A DNA stretch of 64,000 bases from Linepithema humile (taxonomy: Eukaryota; Arthropoda; Insecta; Hymenoptera; Formicidae). The position numbers were made by a program, and so were the translations under genes. Positions 48,401-64,000 of the stretch are shown piece after piece. Every line of letters starts with the position of its first letter. Position 1 is the first letter of the stretch. The DNA lies in the NCBI RefSeq assembly GCF_040581485.1, contig NC_090131.1:4650001-4714000 (forward strand), given 5' to 3'. The notes beneath the pieces were generated by a model. It did no database searches. It had not been told where the DNA came from and saw only the letters and a program-made list of their open reading frames with translations.

Positions 48401-51400
48401 TAAACTCATTGGGCGAAATAATTTTATAATATATTTTTCAGAATATATAAAAAGATTCTTAACATAATATTGCACAATTATTTTTGACGCAACTCGAACC
48501 TATTTATTTATGTTATGTGGCTCTAAATATTTCAAAATCCACTTCTAAGCCACCACAATTTTTTCATCAATAATTATAAGAAACAAAAATCGTTTTGACA
48601 GATAAACTTATTACAATGATATTTTATATATCGTATACAAGATTGCGATAAAAATGATTTTGTTATATAAACTTCATTAATTGTTAAAACAGAGATTAAT
48701 ATATCTCGTAACTACATCATATTCCACATAAGAATATCAAACATGTAATGTAAATATTGGACTATCCACGTTTCGTGTATCTCATACAAGATTGCGATGG
48801 AAAATGCAATAAATATGAGAAGCAAAAATGATTTTGATAAGTAAATTTCATTAATTGTTAATGCAAGAATTGATATATCTCGCAATTTCGTAACAGCATA
48901 GAAATATTAAGCACGTAATATTAGCTACTTCGTATACACATATCTCATACAAGAGACTGCGATAGAAAATGCAATGATGAGGAGGGAACGGAAAATCCGG
49001 CTACATGAGCAACAGTAAGTCGGACGTCCGTTGAGCCGGCTGAGAGCTCTCGGAAGTGGAGAGCAGGCGGATTAGCTCCTCCTCTTGATCGGACACGAAC
49101 CATTCCGATTCCGAGCCGCCGACGTCGCTCAGATGCACGAACTGCTGCTGCAGCTGTCGCTCTAAGACCTGTCCGGAATCGGCCAGACCAAAATCGTCAA
49201 TGAGACTCGTATTAAAGTCCACCCATTCGCATCATGTCGCAGCATTCAAGGTATTATCGAGTTAAGTACACTACTGCTATTATCGCGAGTCTCGACACAT
49301 TCGAGGGAAGTGAGAAGAAGCGTGTACAACAGAGGCGGAGTCGTTAAACAAACAATCATATTCTCTACAAAAAAAAAAAAAAAAAAAAAAAGGAAAAAAA
49401 AAGAAGAAAGAACGCCTTCCGCCGGATAAAACACATCCGCCGCTCAGATACGTCACACACAGATAGATATAAAGCTACATAGGGGCGATTCAAGGTGGAC
49501 TTTAATAGCGCCAATCATAATTTCGGCCTGGGCACTCCCCGCCCTGCGATTTCGCACGATCGTGCACGACGTCGGCGACGATTATCATTCTTTGCGTGAA
49601 CGTCGATTTTAGTAGAGAAAATGAAGTCGGTTAGAGGCAAATAACGGACAGATTCGTCACAATGTGTCAATTAAAGTCCACCCCAAAAGAAAAATGCTCC
49701 GAGAAGGATACGCAGTCTCTACAACAGTTAGGCTTCACACTGCCGCAAACTCGGCGAGTTAATCGATTAAAGAGGAACACGAAACTCGTCATTAATCTCC
49801 GCGGATGCTTTGCAAGATTCAAATCCGTTTGAAATCAGTATCTGTGAGAAGGACTGGACGTGGGTTCTTTCGGTAAATTAATCGGCCAGAAAGATCCGTT
49901 AGAACTTCGTTAGAATATTCATCGCGCTTAATCTTCGACGAATGCTTCGATGCAAAGTTGATGCGCCGCAATGTTAGTCAATCCATCTAGACAAAATCGC
50001 TGCAAATGCCGCAACAAAAATCTGCCGATTACTTCGCTGCAAACAGACTTCTTTTTTTAACCAAGCGTGTCCAACTGGGTTAATCTGAAGCGACAATGAA
50101 AGCGCGCGAGTAATCAGCTCCACTTTTACTGTTAGAGAACCAACGGCGTCAAGTTAGACAATCAAAAACAAAGCGGGGGAATGTTCGAACAAGCGTTACC
50201 TTAGCAGAATCCTTGAGATGCGCCATGCTCGGGTCGTTGATCGGCTTGCCGCTCGCGGCTTTGGTGGCGTGTATGAGATCGCCGAGTGCGGAGGCGACGT
50301 CCTTCACGGCGTTGATCAGCATCACTTGGGCCTCCGGATTTTGACTGCCGAGGCTGGCCGCTCCGTACTTGACAACCTCGGCGAGCTGAACGATGGTCGA
50401 CACCGCGTTCTGCGCCGCGACGGCCAGCTGCTCCTGCGAGGAAGCCGCTCCGGCTACCAGAGTCTTCGTGTCTTCCACCAAGGCCTTTGCGGTTTGCAGT
50501 ATGTGCTCGCGATGATCGGCGAACGTGTCGCTCTCGTTCTCGGCGTGCAGTGTGCCGGCGGTGGCGAACATGATGGTGGTGTCGAGGTCGCCGATGATGC
50601 CGGAAACGGTGCTGGCGGCGTTGATACACGCTTGAGTACCGCGTGAGCCCGCCTGCAGAGCAGCTAACACCTGCGACACCTTCTCGGTCACAATCTTACT
50701 GTGCTCCGCAACCTCTCGCTGAGCGTACGCGTCACCGGGTGACATCTGGCAGGTGCCAGCGGCGCGCACGATGTCCGCGCAAGCTCGGCCAAGTTCTTGA
50801 ACGCCGGTACGAAGCCTGGCGGATACGTCGGCGTTGGAAGCGGCTGCAGAGGCTCCTGATGTGTCGCGGGCGAGTTGTGTGTATTTGTGTGATATGTCGA
50901 CCGCGAGGGGACCCAATCTGGCCACATCTATGCTTGATTTCGTTGACTAAAACAAAAAAAAGTATTTAAACATTGTGAATTACATATTTTGTTATGATTA
51001 AATCTTTTACACAATTTTTAATGAATTTTTAATGAATAGAAAAATTTAATACAAAAATGACAAAGTTTATGAAGTATTCTATCTGATATAAAAATTTTTG
51101 AAGTAAATATTTATTTCATAAGATTTTTAATTTTCTGTTTTTGCTTAATAGAAGAATTCAATATAAAAATGGCAAATTTTTGCATCTATCTTTTATAAAA
51201 CAAATATATCAGATTATATAACCGCCTACCATCTCTTGTGCCAGCCGAGCGATCTCTTTAGCGGCTTCAACCATCCTCGTTTGATAGTCCACGTAAGAAT
51301 CTACAGTGTCGATAGTGGACATTCTGTGATCCTCTAATCTAACCATTGCGCGAGAAATCGTGTCGATCAAACCAGTGACGATGCCCGCGGATGTTGATAT

Positions 51401-54400
51401 GGTCTCCAGAGTATTTTGCAGTTCTTGAAGCGCGTCCTTGGTCGACTCGACGGTTTCGTCCACTTCGGAGTGCAACGCGACGGCCTTCGGATTGCCGCCG
51501 GATTCCTTCGTGACGTAAATCAATTGCAGGGCGGACTCGGCGACGGTCTTCGTTTGATCAAGCAGCACCATTTGCTGCTTCGACTGCACCATATTGGACG
51601 CGGCGCCGATCGCGCCGGAGACGAGAGGCTCCGAGTACAGGGCGATCTGATTGACGGCGTGGCCGACGTTCTCCGCCTCGTATTTCGCGGCGATGCGCAA
51701 CGGCTCCAGCTTCTCGCGCAACTCGCTCGCGCTGCTCTCCATCTGATCGGTGAATCCCTGGACGGTGTTCTCGCGACGCGGCACCAGCGTCTGCGAAACC
51801 GCGCTCAGCGAGATGGCGTCCAGCTCGCGTATCCGCGCCGACAGCTTCTCGATCGCGGCGTCGCACTCTTTCTGACCGGGTGCCTTGTCGCGAATCGACG
51901 CTACCAGCGATTTGATGGAATCGCTAACACTCTTGCTGTGATTGGCCAGTAGTTGCCAGGTTGGCGGATCCTTCGGACTGATCGCGAGACTCTTCGCTGC
52001 TTGCACCATGGCGCACGAGCCGTCGATGATAGACTTGCCGGCGCTGGTGATCGGCTCTTGCGCGGCTCGAGCGGCGATCGAGATCTTCGCCGGTTGACTC
52101 GCAAATTCGGGGGAGCTCGCAAACGTGCAGAGATTGTCGACCGCCTCGAGCAGAGGTTTCGTCGCTTCCGCGCACTTCTCGCGATTAATGTCGGAATAAT
52201 TTTGATCAAGTGCCTTAATCTCTTTGACGAGGCACGCCGTCGAGTTTGCGACGTCCTTGGCGGACTGAACGAAGTGACGTTTCGCCACCGGATTGCTGGT
52301 CTTGCTGGAGGCGACTCTGCACGCGTTGCACAGGGCGCTGGTGTGCTTGGCAATCATAGTGGCAGCTGAGAGAACTTGTTGCTGCGTGCTGGTGGGATTG
52401 CCGAGGCTCTGGCAGCCGCTTTGGATGGCTTGCGCCGCCCGTAAGAACTGCGCCTGATCCACCAAGCCTGGTTTACCCGCCACCGATGTCGGATCGCTCA
52501 CTCCTGCCAAATAAGCCGCCTGAGCCGCGGCTTCGATCAGGCCGCAGATCGATGAGGAAACTCCGCGAACGGCAACGGAGAAATGCTCGTGCTCCGATTT
52601 CTTCGCGTGATTCGCGATGCCGGTCATGCCGTCGCCGAGGCTCTTGCTCTTCTCCATCACGGTTTCCAAGCACTCGAAGTACGAGGCGTCGGAGAACGGC
52701 TGGCTCGGATTGTCCAGCAGTGATCGCATGGACTGGATGTTCCTGATAGCGTTGTCGCACTCGTTCTGCCCGGGCGCCGCCGAGGTACACACGTCTACGA
52801 GGTAATTGATGGAGTCCGTGACGGCGCGAGCCGCCGCCGACAGCTGATTCTTCGCGTTCGGCGCGGTGGGATCGGCCGCGACCGATTTCGCGGTCACGAG
52901 CAGCTTGCTGGATGTCATGCTGACGTTTCTCAGTGATATTACTACTTGAGTGCGTGTCTCAATCGATGTCTGACTCGCCATTTCCATACCCACGCCCAAC
53001 AAATCACCGAAGGCATTGGTGAATTGCTTCGACGAGCTCGCTAGCTGCACCGGCGAACGCACGGATGACACCACGCTCGACGACGCGTCGTTCAGATTAA
53101 CGGCCGCGTTATTCAGGTCGCTCTGCAATTGCCTGCGAAATAGAAGTTGCGAGATATATAACAGAATTCAAATAACATGTACCTATCGTAATGTGAATTA
53201 TTCAATGAGCGATAAGAATATGTGAGGTAATAAAAGAAAGTGGAACAAGACTGTTTGCAAAGCTGCTCACCCATAACTCTTGTTTGTTTGCGGGAACTCG
53301 TTTATGCCGAGCACTTGAGTCATGTCGTCGATGTTGCGTATGGCTTCGTCCACGTCTCTCTGCCCGGGCAGGCAGGAGACGCACTTGTTCAGAGAAATGG
53401 AGACGTCTTTGGCAACCGCGGCTAAGTTGATCTCGTTCTCGGGATCGTCGGGATTCTTCAGCACGCGCCGCGCTTCCTTCACCAGATACAGCGATCGCAG
53501 AATCACGTCGTCGGCTGTCATCAGCACCTTCTTCTGCGTCTCCGGCTGATCAGATGTAGCAGCCACGCCGCGAACAGCATAAGTGAGATCTTTCAGGGCA
53601 GACGCCGTTTCTCTGGCGGCGCTTCCGGTGTAATTCTCATTGCCCTGCTTGGCAGCGGACAACAGCTGCGCCATGGCAAATCCTACGTTTTTGGACGAGG
53701 CGCCGAGTCGCAGAGCGGTGGATTCCGTCGTTTCCTCCGGTAGTGGTCTCAACGAAGCGGCCTCCACGGCGCGATAAAATTCTCCCAACTCGTCCTTCAA
53801 GCTGTTGATCAGCTCTTCTGCAGCGTCGAGCTCCAAACCGCCGCAAGCTATTCTAGCACGCGTCACTGCCGATCGCAGATCCGCCAATGAGGATCCCAAC
53901 TGCTGCGACGTGTTGTTTAGCTGCATTGCGGACGCCTGATCGGTAACCGTCGGTAAAACAGCCCTGACCGCCTTCACTACGGAAGTACCTGGCTGCAGGA
54001 ATTGCTCGGAGGCGTTTATGAGATTCAATTGCGCCGTAGGGTTGTCCGGTTGCATCTGCGTGCCCTTCACTCCCGATACCAAATGTGGAATGTGCTGCGC
54101 TATTGTGCGACACTCCATGTTGAGCTCTTCTTGGCTGGCCGGATTGGTGTTGTGATGCCCGGCGCCGGAAGATGCCGCGATGCACTGCGTGGCGGTTGAA
54201 GCTGCCTGTTTGGCGCAAACCTCCAAGTGCGTGATGAGTTTCCTGCGCAACGCCGGAGTGGCCGCTGCGGTGGTCGCAGCTCGCAGCTCCTCCGCCGCTT
54301 GGCGCAGTTGATCTTGCATCTTGGCGTCGTGTGGACTGCTGGCGCACTGTCGCGCCGCCTCCACCATCTTGGCAGTGGCGTCGGCGAGCAGCTTCGCCGC

Positions 54401-57400
54401 CGCTAAGAGACGCTGCTGCTGCTCCGAATCCGTCTGTCTTTCCGCTTCGCCTTTGATGCTTTGAATCAATTGCGCGGTAGCTTGGCCGACTATTCTTGCT
54501 TGTCGCACCATCTCGCCGGCGTCGCCGGTGCTGGCGAAGAGCTTGTCCGTCGCAACTAAGATAGTTTCCACCGCGCCTTCCTGGATGGATTCCCTTGCGC
54601 GCTCTCTTCTCGTCGCGGCCTTGATGTGATCGAGGAGATCGTTCAAGGTGCGGCTGACCTCGTTGGCGGCGGCGCTCAGCTCCTTCAGCAAGTTCTCGTC
54701 GCTGCACGTCTCGTTGCAGACTTGAACCAAGCGCTCCACCGCCTTGGTCACCTCGCGAACGGCGTTCATCAGCTGAGTCTGACAGGCGGGCGAGTGTAAA
54801 GTCGGCGCCACTACCTTTGCGCAGGCCACCAGTTGTGACGTAGCGAGCGCGCATTGCGTCGCAGCTGATATAACTCTGTTCTGAGTCGCAGAGTCCTCGC
54901 ACGTGGCTGCGATGTTCTTCGCCTTCAATACCAGAGCGGCGGTGGTGTTGGCTACCGCTTTGGCCAGCGCGAGTAGCATGTCCTGCAGTTCACGATTTGA
55001 ATCGTCTTCTTCTCCAATAGTCGTCAATACCTGGTGCGATGCCTCGCCCACTCGCGATGCAGCGTTCAATAGATTCTGTCGCGGCTAAAATATAAGCGAA
55101 AAATAATTCACACAATGTTCGAAAATATATAAAATAATAGAAATGCAGATTGAATAACTATAAAGTGTTTAATTAAGTGAATAATTATAAGGTATTGAAT
55201 TAAGTAAACTTTGTAAAATCTTTGCAGTTTCTACAAGTGCATCTTCTAAAGATCGAAGACTATCGTGTCTGCAGATCTAATCTCATCTGCGCTACAAAGC
55301 TCAAGTGTTAGTGCTTACATATTGTTCGTAGAGCGTAGATGTTATGTGGAAAGGCTGCAGGAAAAGAAGAGACTTGAAATAACGCTCAACGGTCGATTAA
55401 TCACAATTCTAACTCGCTATAATCTTTTAGACACTTTTCTTTTTTATCAATCGCGACAGACTCACCTCTTTCGTTTCCGGTTCGGTGGCCTTCAGCAGAT
55501 CCGAAAACGCCGAGCAGAGTTTTCTGGCGGCGTCTAGGAGTCGTTCGCCGGACGACTCGTCGTCCATGAGAGCGGCGATCATCCGCACGCCCTTCGTCAT
55601 CTCCGGCAGATTCGTCGCGATCGTGGTAATCGCGGCTCCCACCGCGGTGTGATCGACATCGTCCGCCGGTCCGGAGGTCAGCGTGACCACCTGAGCGGTC
55701 GCGGCGTTCATCGCCGCGATCTGCGAGCCCACGTTCTGCTTGTGGGTGTCGATGGTCTGCTCGATCCATCTCAGGGAAGCCGGATCCGTGCCGAGCTCGG
55801 GCAGCTGGGCCTTCGTCGAGAGTTCCGTCTCGGCGATGTGGATCACCTCGTGACCAGCGGTGATGGTCGACAGTAAGGCACGTTGCGGTTCAGACAGGAC
55901 GGATGTCACTTTAGTTTGTTGGACCTAGTTTCATACAATCGTATATTGCACAAGCATCTTCTCCGGCCTTCTCGAAGCCGATTGATCGGATCGGAAATAG
56001 TTCTCGCGAAAGAAATGCAACACTCTGCTTATGACGATCAATCAACATAAACGGAATGCGCGTACATAAGGAAGCGATAAACTGCAACGAGTGCTATGTT
56101 GCGGCGATACAGAGTTTACTGATCGAACGAGTGTTTCTCGTCGCACGAGAGCGCGATTGATTTGCACGCAGAGAGTTTATCCGCCAGTAAGCGCTGTACC
56201 GGGATGCCAATCGACGGGCGTAAAACGCAAATGAATCAAACGGCGAAAGTAAAACGGATTATCCATAAATTGAGGAGTAAACAGATAACTGAAAGTCTTA
56301 CTGTAAATGTACCTACTCTGTGTCCGCAATAGAAGGCGCCTAGCATGAAAATAAATTTAACCGTCTATTAGTCTCTTAAAATTTCGCTCTCTAAAGTGCA
56401 ACACAATGATCAGTGCGATTTTAGACATTCACAAGAAAATGTAACACCATCCCAGGTATATAAATATACAAATCATCATTCATCAATAGTCACACAGTGA
56501 TACGACACGGCTCGCTTGTCGTTAAACAACATGAAAGAATTCCCGAAAGACTCGGCCATTTTTACAGTTCGAGGCGCATAGGTATTTATAACAAGCAACC
56601 AAAAAACACCGACATCCAAGATGAGCTTGAGCTTGATCAGTTTAGACGCTTTTTAACGAAGCTTACCATAGGTGGAGTATGAGCGATGTTCACTTGCCCG
56701 CTGACAGTCGTGTATTGAGCACCACCTATGTGGCCGGTTCCGTATGGTCGAGCTCCTACAAATCATACCGCGCATTCTGAGCATTCTATAGCTCTATTTA
56801 CAATTATCGATCGCCCCGATCGAGTCCTCGATCTGTTTAGATTTTCCATTGAAAGCTAAAGGAGAGCTCGGTATACTTAATTATCTAATCTGATTGCAAG
56901 CGACATTTGTACGAATGCTCAAAGCTAGACAAACGTGTATTTACATAGTGAAAAGTGTATTTATGTACAGGAACATATATCAGCTAAGATCCGAGGATTC
57001 AATCGTGCAAAAAATCGCTAATTCGCGTTTCTTACTCTAAAAATATAATTAACTAAAAAAACAAAAGGCAGTATTAAAATCTGTAATATTTAAAACTATA
57101 GTGGAATAATTTAGCTCGTAAAAAAACACGTTCTTAAAAGCTGCCATGTACATCGAAGTTTGCGTAAATAAAAATTTTTAGAAAAGATATTCTATATATA
57201 ATATTTTTACATTATATAATCATTATAGATTTTTAGAATCCGAGAGTTAATCAATACAACAAGATACTAATCTTGATCGAATTATCTAAAAATAAAACAA
57301 GATCTATTTCGAGACGCTTACCGTCTCCTCCGGCCCTCATGACAGCTGGTATTGCGACGGAGACTGCTTCTACGTTTCCTTTACCGACATTGCTGGTTTC

Positions 57401-59692
57401 GTGCTGCATAATAGTAGCCCTGTTGAGAAAATAAGACATGCGTAAGGCGTTGAACAAAATCACCCGTTCGAGTAAACCGATTAATCTCGCGGAGTAATAC
57501 TCGTTAGAATTAGCTCGAATGCGCTTGTTTGCGTGACGTCTTAAGAACTCCTCCATGATGATGATATCGAATTGACGCGAAATATTCTCGGCGCATGAAT
57601 CGCGCACTGAATCGGTCGCTTCACGACAAGCCTGACCCGTCGAGAACTGATAATTGTTCTAATACCTTCTTAATGGCGATTATTACTTAAGCCCACACCT
57701 AGCGCGAAGTGTTCACAAAGGAGCGCATTGAGCGCGTGACAGTGTGAGACTTACTTGAGAGGCGACACGCTGTCCTCCACCATAGTGGACCCCTCGTCAC
57801 CCTCGATGCCGAAATGATCCTTTGCTTTCTGTTTTTTCAGAATAATGTCAATGTAGCCGGCGATCAACTGAAGTATCTGTTCCGCTTCGGTCGTCTGCAC
57901 GCTGTAATATTGGTCGGAGTAGTCGCCAAAGTCAAGAGTGAAGGTGTTCGGCGAGGCGCCCCAACGCCGCACGGTCGTCAACGGCCACGTCTTCAGGATC
58001 TCCTTCGTCTTCTCGTCGAGCCGTAGGACCGAGTCCTTCGTCACGCCGAGCAGACGCGGCACCAGCTTGTTCTTGCCCTTCATCTTCTCTTTCACCAAGA
58101 AGAACGTGACGCCGTATGTGTTCAGCGATCTGGCGGTCTTCGTGTACAAAACTTTGGCCTCCAACTCCGAGAGCCCGATGTGCTTCTTATGCTCCGCGAA
58201 GACCTTCTTTTCAATTCCTTTCACTTTCACGTACGATTGCGGCAGAAATTCCTTGAGACTGCGAAAAGAATGTGATATAGAAAGTGTTGATTGATAAGAT
58301 TTAAAAAATTACTGATCGTGCAACTCACTCCAGGAAACCAGGTTTGTGCTTCTCCTCCTTGTGATCGCCAAACTGGATTTGGCACTGGATGCCGGCGAAA
58401 ACGCAAGCTTTTTCCTGCGTGATTGGATGCGTGCCGTCTAGAATTGCATCTCGCGCTTGCACGTATAACAGCGACAATTGTACGGGATCGCGGCTGTCGA
58501 TGTTTTGATCCGAGAAGAAAAATTTCCTCCTCAGCAAAACGGTCTCGGCTTCGTCTATGCCTTGTTCGCGCAGAGTTTTGCTTGGATCTATCCAATTTAC
58601 TGCACAAAAAAAATATAAAATACTTTTAACATTTCCGTTTACATTTATACTATTATTGATTTATTATTATGATTTAAACAGCGATTAAATTTTGAGTAGT
58701 TTAAACATCGCGCGAACTCAATATTACCTTCGTCGTCGGTTTTCAATTTCTTTCTCAATTGTTCCATCTTTGCGTCCCTCTCGCCCTTCTCCTCCTTCTT
58801 CCGCTTCAACGTAAGAGTGCCGAAATTTCCGGATTTTGGATTCTCGTTCTCCTCGTCCATCAGTTCGCGCACCAAGGAATACTCATCGTGATTCGTGATG
58901 CCGATTTTAGTACATATCACTACCATGAGATTCGCCACGGGCTGACTGTCGTCTACTAGCATGGTCTTCAGCGTTCCATCCAGCATGCGGACTCGAAGCG
59001 TACGGAATTTACGACGGTACTCAAGTAGATCTCCGTTTCTCAGAATGTAATAGTCGAGATTTCGCCCAGGCTCCAACCAGACACCCTTCTTCACGTCCTC
59101 ATCAGCGAGAAACAGACCGTAATCCTTCGCTGTACGAGCAACAGAAAGGTAAACATATTGCATTTTTGTAATTTAACGCAATACACATAATATAATTTAT
59201 TACGCATTTTACATGTAAAACTATCATGTATTTAACATTTGTAAAATATATAAACCTTTTTGATCAATTAAATTCCTATTATTTCCATCAAAGTAAATTA
59301 GATCTGGACAAAATTTCAGATATCCTTTTGTTGCACGAGATGACAAATGAGATATTTCCGGGACATTTAATATTGTTCCGTCATAATATTATCCGTGATA
59401 TTTAATAAAAAAAAAATTTGATAGCATTTCTCTCAGCAAAGGATGTTAAATATATGTATTTTGGCAGAGTGTAGTTGACGAAATTGTTAACAGAGTATTT
59501 CGACAATATAAATGCGCGTGTATCGATTACGTTTGATAAATAAAATATCTTACGTTGACCCATATTACTGGCTTCGACGAGTTTTTCCCTGATAATGCGA
59601 CAGGCGTCGTACACCGACGTGCTGGGATCGAACTGCATCATCTTCGTGGCATTCTTCTCCGGTATGGAGATGCGCAAGGATAGCGTGGCCAT
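45402..59692 (-). CDS. rhea: Talin (12 coding exons, 2880 aa)
   Basis: Links integrin beta tails to actin and activates integrins at cell-matrix junctions. Coding exons: 59554-59692, 58728-59129, 58329-58599, 57755-58258, 57322-57419, 56667-56755, 55466-55924, 53271-55084, 51230-53132, 50200-50946, 47317-47955 and 45402-46979; all phases join. The FERM head (about 1-440) shows FDPSTSVYDACRIIRE, SDQNIDSRDPVQL and the F3 integrin-binding RRWGASPNTFTLDFGDY (Arg369/Trp370). A linker follows (about 440-510), then the helical rod. Rod landmarks are QNLLNAASRVGEAS, CVSCLPGQRDVD, VSDSIKSLVASIRDKAPGQ and LDTTIMFATAGTL. The last exon encodes the I/LWEQ actin-binding module and a dimerisation helix (to about 2551). 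An extra tail of about 330 residues rich in Ser, Thr, Tyr and Gln follows; Drosophila talin also has an extended C-terminus. The rod sits largely on two exons of 1.8-1.9 kb. Vinculin-binding helices are expected but were not mapped. Confidence 0.97.
48620..48975. repeat. Diverged tandem repeat in talin intron 10, about 150-165-bp unit
   Basis: ATACAAGATTGCGAT recurs near 48636 and 48783, and as ATACAAGAGACTGCGAT near 48949. Shared flanking blocks include TCATTAATTGTTAA and ATATATCTCG. The last unit ends only about 25 bp before the open frame at 49001. Confidence 0.65.
49001..49225 (-). pseudogene. Coding-like open frame without ATG inside talin intron 10
   Basis: I do not recognise this protein. 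About 73 codons are open on the same strand as talin and read LIDDFGLADSGQVLERQLQQ near the start, then SESEWFVSDQEEELIRLLS, ending SDLLLLM. The segment is acidic and Leu/Ser/Gln-rich, and it is more GC-rich and codon-like than its AT-rich surroundings. The frame opens with no ATG: an in-frame TGA lies just upstream. Three ATGs (ATGATGCGAATG) sit immediately before it in a frame one base off. No good splice acceptor is visible, so it is not an obvious talin exon. It may be a frameshifted small gene, a retrocopy fragment or chance. Confidence 0.3.
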
Positions 59693-59746
59693 CGCGATAA
59701 CCTGAGGTGATCTTCTGCGCGCGAGGAAGCCTCCAGAATCACTCGA
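59693..59746 (-). other. rhea: Talin 5' UTR part of first coding exon
   Basis: Fifty-four bases between the ATG and a strong acceptor (CTCTTTCAG on the minus strand). A non-coding talin exon and the promoter therefore probably lie to the right, in 59.8-64 kb or beyond the window. Confidence 0.55.

Positions 59747-64000
<4,254 letters not shown>

Noticed and set aside
53853..54902. 349-codon minus-strand frame
   Set aside because: It is an alternative frame inside talin rod exon 8, rich in Arg, Gly and Ser, and a shadow of the real frame.

Overview
The window looks like nuclear DNA of an insect, most likely a hymenopteran such as an ant. This is inference. It rests on four intron-containing animal genes with short GT-AG introns, a talin with the long insect-type C-terminal tail, and AT-rich spacers alternating with CpG-rich islands. 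There are no prokaryotic operons, no rRNA and no CRISPR array.

All four confident genes lie on the minus strand. From low to high coordinate they are: hexokinase (13558-19373, 9 coding exons, 470 aa); the ciliary transport protein IFT88 (29763-34563, 15 coding exons, 796 aa); an intronless-coding, two-membrane-segment protein of the mpaB/rubber-oxygenase (formerly DUF2236) family (38054-39391, 445 aa); and talin (45402-59692, 12 coding exons, 2880 aa). Every exon junction of the three spliced genes was joined by hand and keeps frame. Each carries the hallmark motifs of its family. The genes do not form a pathway: they cover glycolysis, cilium assembly, an uncharacterised oxygenase-like membrane protein and integrin-actin linkage.

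The left 13 kb, the 19.4-29.7 kb spacer and the right 4 kb hold no gene I can support. They contain GC/CpG-rich islands, probably promoters or enhancers of neighbouring genes, and several repeats. The most unusual feature is a roughly 1-kb sequence present twice in inverted orientation (11336-12326 and 27971-28964). Both copies keep an exon-like block with matching splice acceptor and donor, followed by a second intron of exactly 54 nt. A third, much more diverged copy of the exon block (12420-12549) lies beside the first and keeps both splice sites. This looks like a small duplicated transcribed locus and is the best candidate here for something undescribed.

Other repeats include a 175-bp palindromic MITE with a TTA target-site duplication, three further foldback or hairpin elements, a 111-bp minisatellite, and tandem repeats inside a talin intron. 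The talin intron repeats run into a coding-like open frame without an ATG (49001-49222).
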